This document shows positions 1 to 12,936 of a DNA stretch of 64,000 bases, piece by piece. Numbering within the stretch: position 1 is the first letter of the stretch; each line of letters begins with the position of its first letter. Source of the DNA: Selaginella tamariscina (Eukaryota > Streptophyta > Lycopodiopsida > Selaginellales > Selaginellaceae). The translations under genes and the position numbers were made by a program. Under the pieces are notes generated by a model, which was not told the origin of the DNA, made no database searches, and saw only the letters and a program-made list of their open reading frames with translations. The DNA is taken from contig PUQB01000225.1 in assembly GCA_003024785.1 (NCBI GenBank), forward strand, positions 310,001 to 374,000, read 5' to 3'.

Positions 1-204
1 AAATTGAGGTGCGTATTGTTTATAGGAAAGCACGGCGCCTTCAGTGCTGTTTACAAGTATTATAAACAAATTTAGATATATTATAAAGATTCACTCTCTT
101 ACATTCTCTCTTAAATTTAGAATTTAGGGGTTTAGGAATGCATTAGGATTATAATATTTTGTTAGGATTTATCCCATTTAAATATACTTTTAACTTAATA
201 TTCT

Positions 205-1078
205 CGGTTAGCCGGGGCCGGATTAATCCGGCCATTTTTTTTCGCCTCTTCGAAGAGGTGGGATTAATCCTGCCACCATCTCTTTGATAGCTATGGCAGA
301 ATTAGTCCGGGCAATGCTTCTCGCCTCTTAAAAAGAGCGGGATTAATCCCGTCGATAACTCTCTAACTGATAAAGAGTTACTTGAATTTATTAAAAGAGT
401 TATTTACGGGATTAATCTCGCCAACCATTTTAAGCAGAGAAGGGGTGGCGGGATTAATCTCGCCACCACTTCCCTGTTTTAAATATTTGTGGGCAGGATT
501 ATCCCGAGATCTCTTTGAAATCATAGCTTCGGAGAGAGTTGTGGGGATTAATCCCGCCGCCTATTCCCCGTCGTCAGAGTTGTGGGCGGGATTAATCCCG
601 CCCCTCTTCCTCGTCGGAGGGATTTGCGCGGGATTAATCTTGCTGCCTCTCTCGACGAGGAAGATCCGGCGGGAGATTAATCCCTGGTACTTCCTGTCGG
701 AGGGAGTCCACGCGGGATTAATCCGCCGCCTCTTCGACGAGGAAGATCCGGGGCGGGATTAATCCCGCCGCTTCTTCCTCGTCGGAGGGAGTCCTGCGGG
801 ATTAATCCCGCCGCCTTTCTTCCGACGAGGAAGATCCGGTAGGCGGATTAATCCGCCGATTCTTCCTCCGGGAGGGAATCGGCGGCGGGATTAATCGCCC
901 AGTCTCTCCGATGGGGTAGAGTCGACGGCGGGATTAATCCCGCCGACTCTCTCCAAGGGGTAGCTTCATCGGCGGGATTAATCCGCCGCTCACTCCGAAG
1001 GGGTACAGTCGGCGGCGGGATTAATCCCGCCCATCGTTCCTCGTCAGGGAGTCGTGGGCGGGATTAATCCCGCCCATC
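205..1078. repeat. Palindrome array (GGCGGGATTAATCCCGCC units), copy A
   Basis: About twenty copies of an 18-bp perfect palindrome, or variants with one to three changes, are spaced roughly 40-50 bp apart. Spacers are CT- and GA-rich (CGACGAGGAAGA-like) and often mirror each other. The array sits immediately 5' of the transposase-like gene, as in copies B and C. Open frames through it encode only repeats of GGINPA or AGLIPP type and are an artefact of the repeat. Confidence 0.95.
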
Positions 1079-1226
1079 AGTTGTATTAATAAAGCATGAG
1101 ATATTATCTTTATACATAATTATGTATTATTGCACATGCATATTATTAAGCAACCGCAGTTATGATTTCTTAAAATATTGCATAAACAGATATCAAAATA
1201 ACACAATTATTTATGTGCAGGACAAT

Positions 1227-3877
1227 ATGTATAATACTGGAGATAAAGTATGTCTTCTTCGGAACAACGAGATAGTTGGCACTGGAACTGTGGAAGTTCG
1301 AGATGATAATGCATCATGTCACAATATTGCCCAAGGATCTTGTGTGTACGTATGGGTGAACACCATTTCAAGCATGTTGAGGTTCCGGAATGGAATTTGA
1401 GGAGGGTTCTCCTGTATTGTGGAATTTGGATGAAGTCAAGGCTGACACAGAATATGCAAAGTCACAAACAAACAGTAGCACGAGTTTTCCAGATGATGGC
1501 TTGCTGCTGTGATGGATGAGGTGATTCTCTTTCTTCATGAGATTGAGGTTGGGAGAGGCATCATCACAGCTATAAATCCAATGGAAGCAGTGTCAGAAGA
1601 AAACTAGGGTCCGACTTCGTGGGTGTAGTTGTGACAGAGGTTTCACCTAATGGCACATTGCATCCTGGATCCCTCGTGAGGTGGGAACATCTGAATTAAG
1701 ACGGCAAGATGGTTCAACATATTCTGGGTTGGATTTCAATAATAACAACCCGGAAGAACAACTCATATTTGAAGAGGTTCCTTGCATTGGTCCTATTGTA
1801 AGAAAAAGGCGATTCATGGTTGCAGATCTTCCCTGCAAGTTTCAGCAAGAGGGTGAAGATGGATCCTACATCTTCCGAAAGTGTTACGAGCATTTCCACG
1901 ATTGACTTTGCAAGAAGAAGTGTTGTCAGATGGCAGACCGGAATGAAATTACCCAATGTAGACATGTCTTTCGTACGCTCACCCAAAAGCAAAGGCATGA
2001 GTTTGTATATGCTGCACTAACTGGGTGTATTGATGGAATGGCCTCGGACACAGGTTATCAGAGTACATCCATGGTATTTAATAAGGTGGCCATCTGCTTC
2101 AAAGCTTGGTACAGTATATACGGGATCCCAAAGACCACGTTCTACCGTCGGAGGGATGAGTGGCTAGATGGAGCGCGAACCTCAGTACATGGGAACACTC
2201 GCTTGGTCAAAACCCGCTCTCACATTATGGCAGCCATAGAGATACTCAAGGCTTTTGTGGAAGCAAATGCAGACAGGATGCCTCACAAATGCCGAACCAC
2301 AAATGCAGGGGTCAGGAAAATCTCAAGGTTTTGCCTTCGATCTACACTCAATTGAAGCTGTGTGAACATGTGAACAAGTGCCTCAGCTTGATGGGCTGCA
2401 AGCAATCTGCACTGGTACCTTCAACAACATATGGAATACTCATTTGTATTGCAAAACACTCTAGCTTTTCCAAGTGTGACACTTGTACATCATTGAAGGC
2501 TGCAGAGGCTTGTGCAAAAACCTTGGTGGAGATCACTGCCATTCAAAAGAAGATGGAGGCCCACATGATTGCACAACAAACTTGCGGTCTCAGTACTATG
2601 CACAGCATGCTTTCTGTGTCACACCCATCAGAGTACCTGTGCTTGATCCATGACAAGATGGATCATTAAAGACCACATTCCAAAGCTCGTTGCAACACCA
2701 AAGTGCCTTGGAAATGTCATGAAACTTCCGATTTCATTGACATGTGTGCTAACACATGGACATGGTTGTGAGTCATATGGACACTTTTCACTTCCACATT
2801 GGTCTAGCGACTCCAATTTCACTATTGGGTCGTTGGCCATGTGTTTCAGAAACCTTGAAGCCCACTCACAGACAAGTCCTATCAGTGATCTCAAAGTGAA
2901 GAAACAACACCTTCAACCTTTACATAATGCTCTCATGAACACGTCTGCACTTGAGGCTACTTGGGAATATGAGAGGCATTGTCAGTAGCCTGCACAAAAA
3001 ACAGATGGCCCTGTTGAGAGTTCAGGTTCAGTGGAGGGATCTAGCTCAAATAGTGTACATGTGTCCTCAACATCAAATAAGCTTCCTCGTCATTTGCTTT
3101 TACAGATGGATAATTGTGCAGGCGAGAACAAAAATAGGTAAATCATTTTACTTAAGGGTTTCTCAAGCTCATACTTACTTTTATTTTCTAGATATGTGCT
3201 AGCATACTTGTCAATGCTTGTTGCCAAAGGTGTTTTGAGACAATCACGCTCAGTTTTCTTATGGTTGGTCACACTCATGAAGATATTGATGCGTTCTTCA
3301 GCAAGGTCTCCAACTCTACAAAAAGGACAAGTGCACTTACCTTACCGCATATGATGAATCTTTTTAAAAACTGCATCTCCAAAAAAAGTTGTGCTTTGCT
3401 TGTGACTGAGGTGCCAGACTTCAAAAAATTTCTCAAGGAGTATATAAAAAGGGAGTGATTCTTTAGTTGGTCACCTTGTGCCGCTACAATTCTTTTTCTC
3501 CATACGAGATGGTATACCTATTATGCAGTACAAGTTACGGCCATCAGAGCATGAGTGGTTACAGAAGCCAGTAGTGATGTAGAAGTGCAAACTCTACACT
3601 TTGTTGGACAAAAAACCAAAAACCTAAAACATACTTTGATTGCTGCCAGGATCTTCAAAAACTAATAATGGTTCTCATTACTCTAGATGCGTCATATAAT
3701 CAGCCTATTTGGATGGGTCAAATTATCGACACACTTGAAGTAATCACAAAAAATAGTATTGTTAAAGTTGCATGGTTCAAACCACAAAAAGGGCGACACG
3801 AGAAGGAGAGCGAAAGATATAATGGATGCCTAGAAAAACATGGTCTCCCAATTAAAAAGACCCAGCATGTTTTATAA
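1227..3877 (+). pseudogene. Transposase-like gene of copy A (DUF7869-like), decayed
   Basis: This is the same gene as the better copy at 54247-57221. The proposed ATG lies 6 nt after a candidate splice acceptor (TTTATGTGCAG). Recognisable parts in order are an N-terminal SH3/DUF8039-like segment (GDKVCLLRNNEIVGTGTVEV), a helix-turn-helix-like stretch (YGIPKTTFYRRRDEWLDG), a cysteine cluster (KCDTC), a first-Asp segment near 2650, the DNCAGENKN motif near 3106-3135 and GHTHEDID near 3265-3290. A 54-nt GT-AG intron lies at 3138-3191. Frameshifts are scattered, for example near 1400, 2350, 2990 and 3455. A segment between about 3555 and 3570 is deleted relative to B and C. The last exon reads VKVAWFKPQ and ends at a TAA at 3875. 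Confidence 0.75.
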
Positions 3878-4452
3878 ATGTTAAATCCATTCGATATGGT
3901 GGATGTCAAAAAGCGTTGATAAAGTCACGATTAACAAACTGCAAGGGAATGTATGTTTTCTGAAGCTTAAAGCAATTACAAAATTATAAAATATCATATA
4001 TTTAATATTCATAATTATTATAAACTCTTTAATAATAGTACCAAATTGTTTACTTAACTATATAAATTTAAAAAACAATATGGAAGATTGACTATATTAT
4101 TATAGGATTTTGTATATATATATATATTACTACTACAAATTTTTAATTAATAATGTTATATTTAAATATTAATATTTTAATAACAACATCAATATTTATA
4201 TAATGTACCTCTTATGCTCTTCCTTAATTGTTATATTAGGCAATATATTATATAATTTAATACTTTCTACTTTTATAATGTTATTAATTTTTGTTCAATG
4301 AATGTTATAATTTATTAAAGGGTCGAATACAAAATAGAATATTCTAAAAAAATATTTTGTTTTCAAATATATATTTAAAGAATATTCCTTTAATATAAAA
4401 AATGCTAATTAAATAGCTAAAATTGCTAATTATTAGGAAATGGGACTATAGC
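3878..4452. other. AT-rich subterminal region of copy A
   Basis: There is no coding signal. The stretch is very AT-rich with repeated AATATTC and TTTAATA words. It matches, inverted, the subterminal regions of B (38214-38785) and C (53627-54201). It belongs to the mobile element and may hold transposase binding sites. Confidence 0.7.
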
Positions 4453-4478
4453 CATGCCCATTTTAGTTACAACTTGCA
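4453..4478 (-). repeat. Terminal inverted repeat of copy A
   Basis: The reverse complement starts TGCAAGTTGTAACTAAAATG and continues GGCATG. It is identical to the left TIRs of B (38188-38213) and C (53601-53626). The sequence beyond it (TCTATTCTATAA) is not shared with the other copies. Confidence 0.85.
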
Positions 4479-6589
4479 TCTATTCTATAAACTATTGATT
4501 AACATTTAAATTTTGAGTTTATAACAAGTTGTTACATTAAAGAATATGACTTTTTAATCGTATCAATTTATCGAAATGTAAAGATTGAATTATAAATTGG
4601 ATTTAGTTAATATGAATCAAACTTTAGTTTTAAGATGAAAATATAATGTTACTTTTAAGGAACCGTTCATGAAATAAGAGGAATCATGAATCATCGTTTA
4701 ATTCATCTAATTGATTTAGTAAGATACTATATTCCACACTAATATATTATGATACCGAAATGCCATATTAACCTTATTTCATTTATATTTCATAATTCAG
4801 CAAAACTCCCCAAACACAAGCAGGCTATCTAGTTCGATACATTGAACTAGATACACCATTCATTTTAGACACCTAACAATTTCACAAAGTATCACATTGC
4901 TCCCTAAGCAATGTATTGAATCATTTGTTAATTAACTTGAAAACGTATTTCAAGTTACTAAACTAAGATACCACATATTAAAGTGTCAATATCAAATCCT
5001 TTTTTGAATCTTTTATTTCATAATTATGGTCACCATGTGATCATAACCAAGTTACAATATTAAGTGCTCATGTCTCAACCATACTTTATTCTAAGAAACA
5101 ATCATTAAAATTTAAAGTATAATATCTCAAGAAATGAAGTGATAAAAAACTTCATGCTTCCAAACCGGATATTGAATCAAACATTAAAGACTTTAAATTA
5201 TGATCATCAAAAAGAAAAACCAACTTCTTTAAATTCTTGATTCCAAAATTAAGGAATAATGACAATTAACTTAAGGAATATGGATACCACAACTCAAGGC
5301 ACCATTAAATCTTGAGATTAATTCGACATCATACTCAAAGATGCCATTGAACCTTGAGTCAAGAAAAATTCCATTTGTCAATATTCCAGAGGACCAAATA
5401 TTTATACTTTATATGTTCTTTAAATGTTCACATTTGCGACCATGATGCAAAATAAAAAAATGACTTTTTAAATAACTATATTTGACTCCAAAATAAAATC
5501 AATACTAAAGACCAACACCTATTTTTAAATCACATTGGATACCAACTCTCTATGAAGGCATATGCACTAAAACCTCTATATACTTGAACGTTCTCGCATT
5601 ATGGACATTTTTAATATAGCTTATAAAACTAACAAGTTTCCTTACTTAGTTTATAAGCAAAGTAGAAACTTTCAAGTCATGCTTTTGTTAACAAAAGAAT
5701 CATCCTTATTTAAAAGATTAAACTAATCAACCCCACAATGCAAACAACATTATAGATGTTAAGCTTAAAGAGTTAAAAATGAAATGCACAAATGTGCATC
5801 AAATGCCTTCAGTATGCAAGTCCTCCTATACTTAATAAATTGGAAATGTAAACATATATTTTGAACATTTCTATTTGTGGTAAATCACATTATCTACCCT
5901 AAAATTGCACGATAAGAATATATAATTAAATCCCCCTACTGTCATAACTATTATTTATCTCTTTCTCATAATCCCACATGAGCAACTCTATAATTGAATT
6001 AGTAGAGCTAGCTAATTTGAACGCAAAAGGTGTGTTTACAACTAATTAAGGTTCGAAGCTATATTTATTCAAATTAAGTTATTTGAATTTATTAAATTAT
6101 TTCACCTAATGTTACTTGCAGCTAACATCATCGAAATATTACAAACATCAGATAATATTTCGACTACATTGCCAATTTCAAACAATCTAATTAACATATT
6201 CATCATATATTAATACACCTGACTTTTCTTATGGAATCCTAAGTTTGACACCGTAGCATGCTTCTTGAGTTACACTCTCGAAAACATGCATTGTAGTGTG
6301 AACTTATTTTGCATTTGTTATTAAAGTGTAGTGTCATTCTCATGTTTAAATATGCTTCTTCCCTCAAAGTGGAGGATGTATATTAAACATAAGTCTTTTC
6401 TCATTTGAACACTATTGCCGAAATAGATATTGATCTTGACATAAACCAAAACTCAATGGATATCGCCAATCCATAGTACACACTTCAAATAAAAAAGAAT
6501 TTTTTTAATAAGGTGTAAACTTAGTAAATCACATAATACACTTTACAGAACTTATTATGTAAGGTAAAACAAATTAGCTCACCATGTCT
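4479..6589. other. AT-rich gene-free interval
   Basis: I see no protein-coding, RNA or terminal-repeat signal. Base composition is about 70 percent A+T. Short phrases such as AAGATACCACA and ACCTTGAGTCAAG recur loosely near 4970-5360, which suggests an old degraded repeat, but no unit can be defined. It is the flanking target of copy A on its right side. Confidence 0.6.
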
Positions 6590-6662
6590 TCTGGAAGTGT
6601 AAGATAAACTAACATGTGTGAGAGTACGATAAAGTAACTTGGGCAACATAAGGTAAGGTAAC
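6590..6662. repeat. Minisatellite, left part (interrupted by element F)
   Basis: Imperfect repeats of roughly 25-30 bp with cores AAAGTAACTTGGGCAA and CATAAGGTAAGGTAAC. The same units continue at 15628-15735 on the other side of element F, so F inserted into this minisatellite. Confidence 0.7.
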
Positions 6663-7207
6663 TGTTAGAGGCCAAAAATATAACATGTAGGATCTGCATA
6701 CATAGGACTTTCCTACGGTGGAGTAATAACTTGTAGAAAGTAGTAATAGGAAATATCCTGTGTACAGGAAAAATCCTACAACAGTAGGAAAAATCCTATA
6801 GGGTAGGAAGGATCCTACGGTTGCAGGGAGTAGACAGTTATGACGGTTGGAGGAGGACAAGATTCGGTTAGGGGCAGGAGAGGGCAAGAAGGGGGAGAGA
6901 GAGAGACTATGAAGGTATGAAGGCTATGGAGAGCAATGCATGAGAGAGTATCTTTGGGAGAGAAGTAAGTCTCCACACTTGCTATCTCTTTGTATTCATA
7001 TAGTAATGCAAGTGCATATTTATGGTGTATTGTGAATGCTTATACATGGCAATGGCCAAAGCAAAATCCTATCTTTGACCTTAGAGACGAGATAAGTATA
7101 TATATAAAACTCTCTAGTGGACGAAATCCCATACACTTTAACTTGCAAAGCTTTTCTTGCGCTGTGAACAGTGTTTTTTGCACACAGGAAAGTTTTACAT
7201 GTTAACA
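6663..7207 (+). repeat. 5' LTR of element F
   Basis: 545 bp, beginning TGTTAGAGG and ending GTTAACA. It contains repeated TAGGAAAAATCCTA inverted words in its first 200 bp. Aligned by eye to 15096-15627 it is clearly homologous but has several indels, including extra bases near 6890-6910. Confidence 0.9.
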
Positions 7208-7209
7208 CA

Positions 7210-7225
7210 TGGCGATCACGGAGGG
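7210..7225 (+). other. Candidate primer binding site of element F
   Basis: A TGG-initial stretch (TGGCGATCACGGAGGG) starts two bases after the 5' LTR, the usual place for a tRNA primer binding site. I cannot assign the tRNA with confidence. Confidence 0.4.
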
Positions 7226-7319
7226 ATTTCGCCATTGTTGTGGAGGAATTTGTTAAATTCCTAAGTGAGAAGTGACATAGCTCTGAGAGAAGTAGAGCTT
7301 AAAAGAAGTGTGTATATAT

Positions 7320-8966
7320 ATGATGATGGATCCTTGGAGGCATCATAATCCTAACTCGTCTCTAGCAAGAGAGAGAGAATAGGCAGGCCGAGAGAGAGGC
7401 TGCCCGAGTGAGCAAATAGAGCTTGCTAATAGGCAAGAAGCTCTTATAAAACTTATTGATCAAATAGGAGAAAGTGCTGCTAAAGGTGTGAAGGATATAC
7501 AATACGGTGACTATCAAACTGCAGGAGAAGAGGAGTTGGAAGGAACTCCTCGGAGAACAGGATTTCCTATTAGACTAGGAGGAGTATCTCTTGGAAATTC
7601 CCCTTGGTGAGGAAGGAAGGTGGTAGAGAAAACCCACCGAATGTCTAATATGACACTTTTCCCCGGAATGTTGGGAGGCACATTGATGTTCCCAATATTT
7701 TCCGCAGGAAAGAAGGAAAATCCTAAAAGACATTTATTGCAGTTTGAGGAAGTTGTAAAGTTGTATAAAGTAAGCAATGCAGATAAGTTGCTTATATTTC
7801 CTCACACATTAAAAGGAAATGCATCTGATTGGTATTATGAGTTGGAGAAAGATGTGAGAGAAGATTATGAGAAAGTTACAGAAGCTTTTAAAGAATACTT
7901 TAAAAAGGAAGAGTTGCCTGAAGAGCACTTAGAGAAGCTCAGAAATATCCTACAAGGAAAAACTGAAACTCTAGAGGAATATACACACCGTTTTAAAAAG
8001 CATGAAAAGAAATGCTCACTATATGTTAAGGAAGAAGCTTTGCTTCAATGGTATAAGCAAGGATTGCAGAAGCCATATAGGCATTATGCAATGACAATTG
8101 AGGAAGTAGACAGGAAAGATCTTGTAAAGCATCTTAAAGATTATGAGAAGAAGAGGAGACAAATAGAAAACATAGCAGAAGGAAAGATAAAATCCTCAAG
8201 GAGAAAGGAGGATAGTTCAGATGATGAGGATGAACCTATAAAGTTCGGGATTATAAGGCTGATGAGAGAATGTTATTACAGCTAGTTAAGTCCTTGAAAG
8301 GTAATCCTGTGTATAAGGAATTAGATGCCAAAGTATGGTGTGCCAAGTGTAAAAATCCTGGACATACTAAGGATGAGTGTAGACTACAGTTGCCAAAATG
8401 TCAAATATGTGATAAAGAAGGACATTCGGCAAAAGACTGTAAGTATTTTATTAATCAAAATGTGGCACGTGTGGAAAAAGAAAGGAGAAAGAAGGAAGAA
8501 AGGAAGGCTGGTATAACAGGCCGTTTCCTGTGAGACAACCACCTGTTACCACATTCCCATCTCGGAATAGGAAGCTCTATTATGAGGAACAGCCTGGGAG
8601 TTGGGAAGAAGGAAGAAATAGGAATCCTTTTGATAACAGAAGGAATGTTCCTTATACAGGAGGAGATGATAGGCTGTATGAGGGAATCAAACTAGATATG
8701 CTCCACCATATAAGCCTAATATGGGAAGGAAGGAGACGTCCTACAGAGGACCAGAAAGATATCCAAGAAAAGAAAGTTATGGAGATCAAAATAACTATAG
8801 ACAAAGACAAGTACAAGGAAGGAATTCTATTAATCTTACTTGTTATACATGTGGAGAGAAAGGACATATTTCTCCAAATTGTCCTAAGAATCAGCCTTCC
8901 ACCTCAAACAATGCTCCTAAGAGAGAGCTTGGAGCTCGGTTCATTGATGTGGAGAGAATGAGCTAG
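7320..8966 (+). pseudogene. gag of element F (capsid and zinc knuckles), broken
   Basis: The Gag structural polyprotein packages element RNA. The capsid-type domain lies at 7620-8285, with the retrotransposon gag signature around LKGNASDWYYEL and the helix-rich segment ending GLQKPYRHYAMTIEE. In a shifted frame, 8330-8440 encodes two CCHC knuckles (WCAKCKNPGHTKDEC and KCQICDKEGHSAKDC), and a third (CYTCGEKGHISPNC) lies at 8838-8880. A likely original ATG run at 7320 is followed by an in-frame TAG near 7380. At least three further frame changes separate the pieces, so no full Gag can be made. Confidence 0.85.
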
Positions 8967-9155
8967 AAAACCATCCTGCCGTGAGAGCAGTAATCTGTAC
9001 AAAAAGAAATATATGTCAGAAACAGGAATACCTTCCAGCAGAAGAAGGAAATTCTGTGTATCCATTGCGGGATAGTACGCAAACAATGGGAGAGATGACA
9101 CTCATCTCCAAGAACGAGATCTCCCTGAGTATATCTCGGATGATGATACACAACG

Positions 9156-9890
9156 ATGGATATACCTAAAGATCTAAAAATAACTGATTCTATTTTAGGG
9201 AAGAATATTCAAGAGAAAAAGAATATTCCTGTAAAACAGAGTAACCCTAGAAAACAGAGCATTCCTGTGAAACGGATTCAGGATGACGTGGCAGAATCAA
9301 TGGCTCAAAGTGCATTGAGCCAAGAAATTACAATCACGTTGGGACAATTAATACATATTGCCCCATATATTAAAAATCAAATCTTGGAAATGTTGAACAT
9401 TGTTCCAAAATCCTTACCTGCATATACAGGAAATGAAATTCACCGAGTAGAAAAACATTATGAAAAAGAAGGTGATTATGATGGGTATGTGCCCAGCATT
9501 ACTGTATATATTGGTAAAAACAAGATAAAAGAAGTCCTTATAGATGGAGGCTCAGGAGTTAATTTTATTGAGGAACATGCTTGTAAGAAAATGGGTTTAG
9601 GACCCATTGAGCCTGCTCCTTTTAATTTAAAAATGGCAGACCAGAGAAGTGTCAAGCCTACAGGTATAGTGAGAGGAGTGACTATATCTATAAAGGGTCT
9701 TAAATATAAGTGTCCCTTATTGTCCTCCAAATGGAAGGAAAAGATACTGTATATACTATGTTATTAGGTAGGCCTTGGCTGAAAACTGCAAAGTTATACA
9801 GGATTGGGGAAAAAAATGACGCTGGGAGAAGGAGAAGGAAAACCGGTGATATACAATATAAAAGGTATGTTAAAAAGGAAAACAGACCCT
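9156..9890 (+). pseudogene. Aspartic protease region of element F
   Basis: A retroviral-type protease matures the polyprotein. The active-site motif reads LIDGGSGVNFIEE, with the catalytic Asp near 9544. It is followed by a flap-like region and, after a frame change near 9710, the family ending LLGRPWL. The equivalent at 37813-38127 in element E aligns closely over this span. Glycine after the Asp (DGG instead of DSG or DTG) is seen in both copies, so it is a family trait and not damage. Confidence 0.8.
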
Positions 9891-10129
9891 TATTTTAGAA
9901 GGTTATGACTGGTTTAATGGCTTAGACGATCAGGAAGAAGTAGAAATCCTGAAAGCATATCCTGACTTAAAAGTCCTGACAGATATAGACTTAAACGTAG
10001 TGCTGAAAGGAAAGAAAACTTCAGCAGAAGGAAGAAGATAGGCCGGATTGCAGGAAAAGTTCTATAAGGCAATCCCATATGAGATTGATTTACAGGAACA
10101 GCCTGAGAGTATACATATGTGTATACTAC

Positions 10130-11190
10130 AGATCCTTTGCAGCAATGAATATAGGTACAAAAATGAACCTAAAAACCTATTCATTGCTCAGGAATTAGAT
10201 AAAGAATTCCGGAAAAAGGATTGAACTTCAAAAATATCAGGATGTTTTTGCCTGGTCCTATAAAGATCTTAAAGGCATACCTCCTGAATTGTGTACACAC
10301 ACTATACAATTATTACCAGGAAGTGAGCCTGTGAAACAGAGAGCATATAGGATGAATCCTAATTATGCACAGCTTGTGAAGGAGGAGATAGATAAGCTGT
10401 TAAGTGTAGGTTTTATTTATCCTATACAGGGTGCACAATGGTTATCACCACTTGTGATTGTTCCTAAAAAGAATGGAAAGTTGAGAGTATGTGTAAACTA
10501 TAAGAAGTTAAATGATGCCACAAAGAAGGATGTTTTTCCTATCCCATTTACAGAAGAAATGTTGGATAGTGTGGCCGAACATGAGATGTATTCCTTTATG
10601 GACGGATTCTCAGGATATAACCAGATTCTAGTAGAGGACCAACATAAAACAGCTTTTATAAGTCCATGGGGTGCATATGCATATAAAGTTATGCCATTTG
10701 GCTTATGTAATGCACCTTTTACTTTCCAAAGATCATAACTGATACCTTTAGGGAATATTTATTGGATTTTATGAAAGTTTTTATGGATGATTTTAGTGTA
10801 TATAGATAAAGAGAATCATCTTTATTGTTTAAAAGGTGTTTTTCAGAAATGTAAGCAAAATCAGGTTGCTTTAAATCCTGAGAAATGTAATTTTTTTGTA
10901 AAATCAGGAGTTCTCTTAGGACATGTAGTGTGTAAGGAAGGAATCCTAGTGGATCAGGATAAGGTTAAAGTTATACTTACCTTACAACCACCGCAGGATC
11001 TAAAAGAATTAAGGCGGTTTTTAGGAAAGATTGGCTATCATAGGAGGTTTATTAAGGATTATGCCCAAATAGCCAGACCTTTAACTGACCTTTTAAAGGC
11101 AGGAAAATCCTATGATTGGACTCCTGCGTGTCAGGAAGCTTTTGATACTAAGGAAATCTTTAGTAACAGCACCTATATTAGTGAATCCTA
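10130..11190 (+). pseudogene. Reverse transcriptase of element F
   Basis: RNA-dependent DNA polymerase. The palm and finger motifs are in order: WLSPLVIVPKKNGKLRVCVNYKKLND (first half, 10438-10515), FMDGFSGYNQI (near 10595), PFGLCNAPFTFQR (near 10695), and the catalytic FMDD box near 10780. A stop and frame change lie between 10735 and 10790, so the YxDD-type box is split from the finger domain. A thumb and connection region with LGHVVCKEG and LRRFLGKIGYHRRFI follows to about 11190. Confidence 0.88.
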
Positions 11191-11515
11191 AATGGGACAG
11201 GGAATTTCATGTGCAGGTTGATGCCTCAGATTGCAATAGGAGCTATCCTTACACAGACGCAGGAAGATGGAAAGGACCGTCCTATCTACTTGCAAGTCGC
11301 AAGCTTTAGAATGGTGTATGCAATTCATAAATTTAGACATTATTTATTAGCTAATAAAGTCAAAATCTTTGTAGATCATAAGGCTTTGTTACATCTTTTA
11401 AATAAGCCAGTCCTAACAGGACGTTTAGCTAGATGGTTTCTCCTGTTACAGGAGTATGATTTTCAAATCATACATAAACCTGGTAGACAGCATGAACAGG
11501 CTGACCATTTAAGCG
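11190..11515 (+). pseudogene. RNase H of element F
   Basis: The RNase H domain degrades the RNA strand during reverse transcription. Visible pieces are the first catalytic strand FHVQVDASD (split by a frameshift near 11195-11230), RPIYLQVAS where family members read RPIYYAS, and the distal VDHKALLHLL with HKPGRQHEQADHLS. Several of the usual residues between 11285 and 11310 are lost compared with element E. Confidence 0.8.
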
Positions 11516-11689
11516 CATTAAGACAGGAGAAGTTCCAATCCAGTACATGGATGACTTTCCTGATGCACATTTGTTTCATGTGCACATTCCTCCTACATGG
11601 ATGGAGGACATAAAAGTTTATTTGTCGACTGGACTAGTTCCACCATCCTATGAGACTAATGATCAGAAAAAGTTATTTGTCGTGAGGAC

Positions 11690-12836
11690 ACGACGTTATT
11701 CTTGGTGGGAGGAAAGTTATATAAGACTGGTCAGGATGGAGTGTTAAGACGTTGGGTGGAACCTTTTGAGGTTATGGATATCCTGAAAGAGGCCCATGCG
11801 GGTCTAGCAGGAGGGCATTTTGCAGAGGAAATAACTGCAAGGAAAATATTACAGGCTGGGTTATGGTGGCCTACATTATGGAAGGATGTAGGAGATTTCT
11901 GTAGGAAATGTGATAAGTGCCAAAGAGCACATATACCACCTAAGAAACAGTATATCCTCTAAATCCTATCCTACCACTAGAACCTTTTCAAAGGTGGGGA
12001 ATGGATTTTATAGGACCTATAAATCCTGTGAGTACAAAAAGGAATCAATATATTCTGGTACTTACGGATTATATGACTAAGTGGGTAGAAGCAGAACCTA
12101 TGAGGAAAGCTGATGCTTATAATACAGCTCGTGCTATATATAATATGTTATAGTGCGTTATGGAATTCCTAAGGAAATCATAAGTGATAGAGGAAAACAC
12201 TTTATTAATGAAACAATTCAAACACTTATGGAAGAATTTGTCATAAAACATAAGAAATCTACACCTTATTATCCTCAAGGGAATGGTCAAGCTGAATCTA
12301 CAAATAAAGTCCTTAAGAATGTTTTAAGGAAAGTGATCAGGAAAATGGAAAAGACTGGGATGAAAGACTTCCTGAAGTCTTGTGGGCTTACAGGACAGCC
12401 TATAAGGTTGTAACAGGAATGACGCCTTTTAAGTTAGCATATGGACTTGAGGCAATAACTCCTGTTGAATATATTGTGCCATCTAAGGATTGCTGTAAAG
12501 CATAATTTAGGTGAGCAAGAATCCTTACAACGTAGGCTACAGGAATTAGAAAAACTGGATGAGATAAGATTACATGCTTTATGGACTATACAGGCAATTC
12601 AGAAAAGAAGGAGAGCCTGGTAATAGGAAAAGAAAAGAAGCATGATATAAGAGAAGGAGATTTGGTCTTGTGGTATAGAGGAAGTGTTGATAAACCACAG
12701 ATAAATTAAAAATGAAATGGTTAGGTCCATTAAAGTCAAGGAGATAAGTGAGGAAGGTGTGGTAAATGTTGAAACCCTAACAGGTGACGGAATGCAAGAA
12801 AGGGTAAACATAAATAAATTGAGAAGGTATGAAGTG
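11690..12836 (+). pseudogene. Integrase of element F
   Basis: DDE integrase that joins element cDNA to chromosomal DNA. The zinc-binding HHCC domain is at about 11790-11950 (HAGLAGGHF ... CRKCDKCQRA). The catalytic core spans 11995-12420, with the first Asp in [14 protein letters not shown], the second in IISDRGKHF and the Glu in NGQAESTNKVLKNVL. A GPF/Y-like C-terminal module with GVVNVETL lies at 12705-12835. Frames change near 11965, 12150 and 12410. No chromodomain is present. Confidence 0.87.
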
Positions 12837-12936
12837 TCATTTATAGACGTTGAGATATATTCTATACGAATATTCCAATACACTTGGAAATCAGCCAAAC
12901 CTAGATCTAGGGTTTGTAGCTTCTTTCTTCGCGGAT

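Larger units (their letters stand above)
1..4478 (+). mobile_element. Giant TIR element copy A, transposase end
   Basis: This is the transposase-side third of a giant DNA element, truncated by the window start. The first 60 bases match the reverse complement of the AT-rich spacer next to the first palindrome array of copy B, so the element continues to the left. In order it holds the palindrome array, a decayed transposase-like gene, an AT-rich subterminal stretch and the terminal repeat at 4453-4478. That end is base-for-base the same 26 bp as the left ends of copies B and C, and it abuts unrelated DNA at 4479. This shows a discrete element boundary. Many small indels mark A as an older copy. 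Confidence 0.85.

Noticed and set aside
382..762. Open frames through the palindrome arrays (also 47090-47375, 57373-57821, 61988-63029), predicting GGINPA/AGLIPP repeat proteins
   Set aside because: They arise because an 18-bp palindrome lacking stops is repeated. Open frames occur on both strands at once, change frame between copies, and have no start context or splice logic.
6609..6887. 92-codon minus-strand frame in the 5' LTR of F
   Set aside because: It is antisense to an LTR, not conserved in the 3' LTR, and has no recognisable domain.
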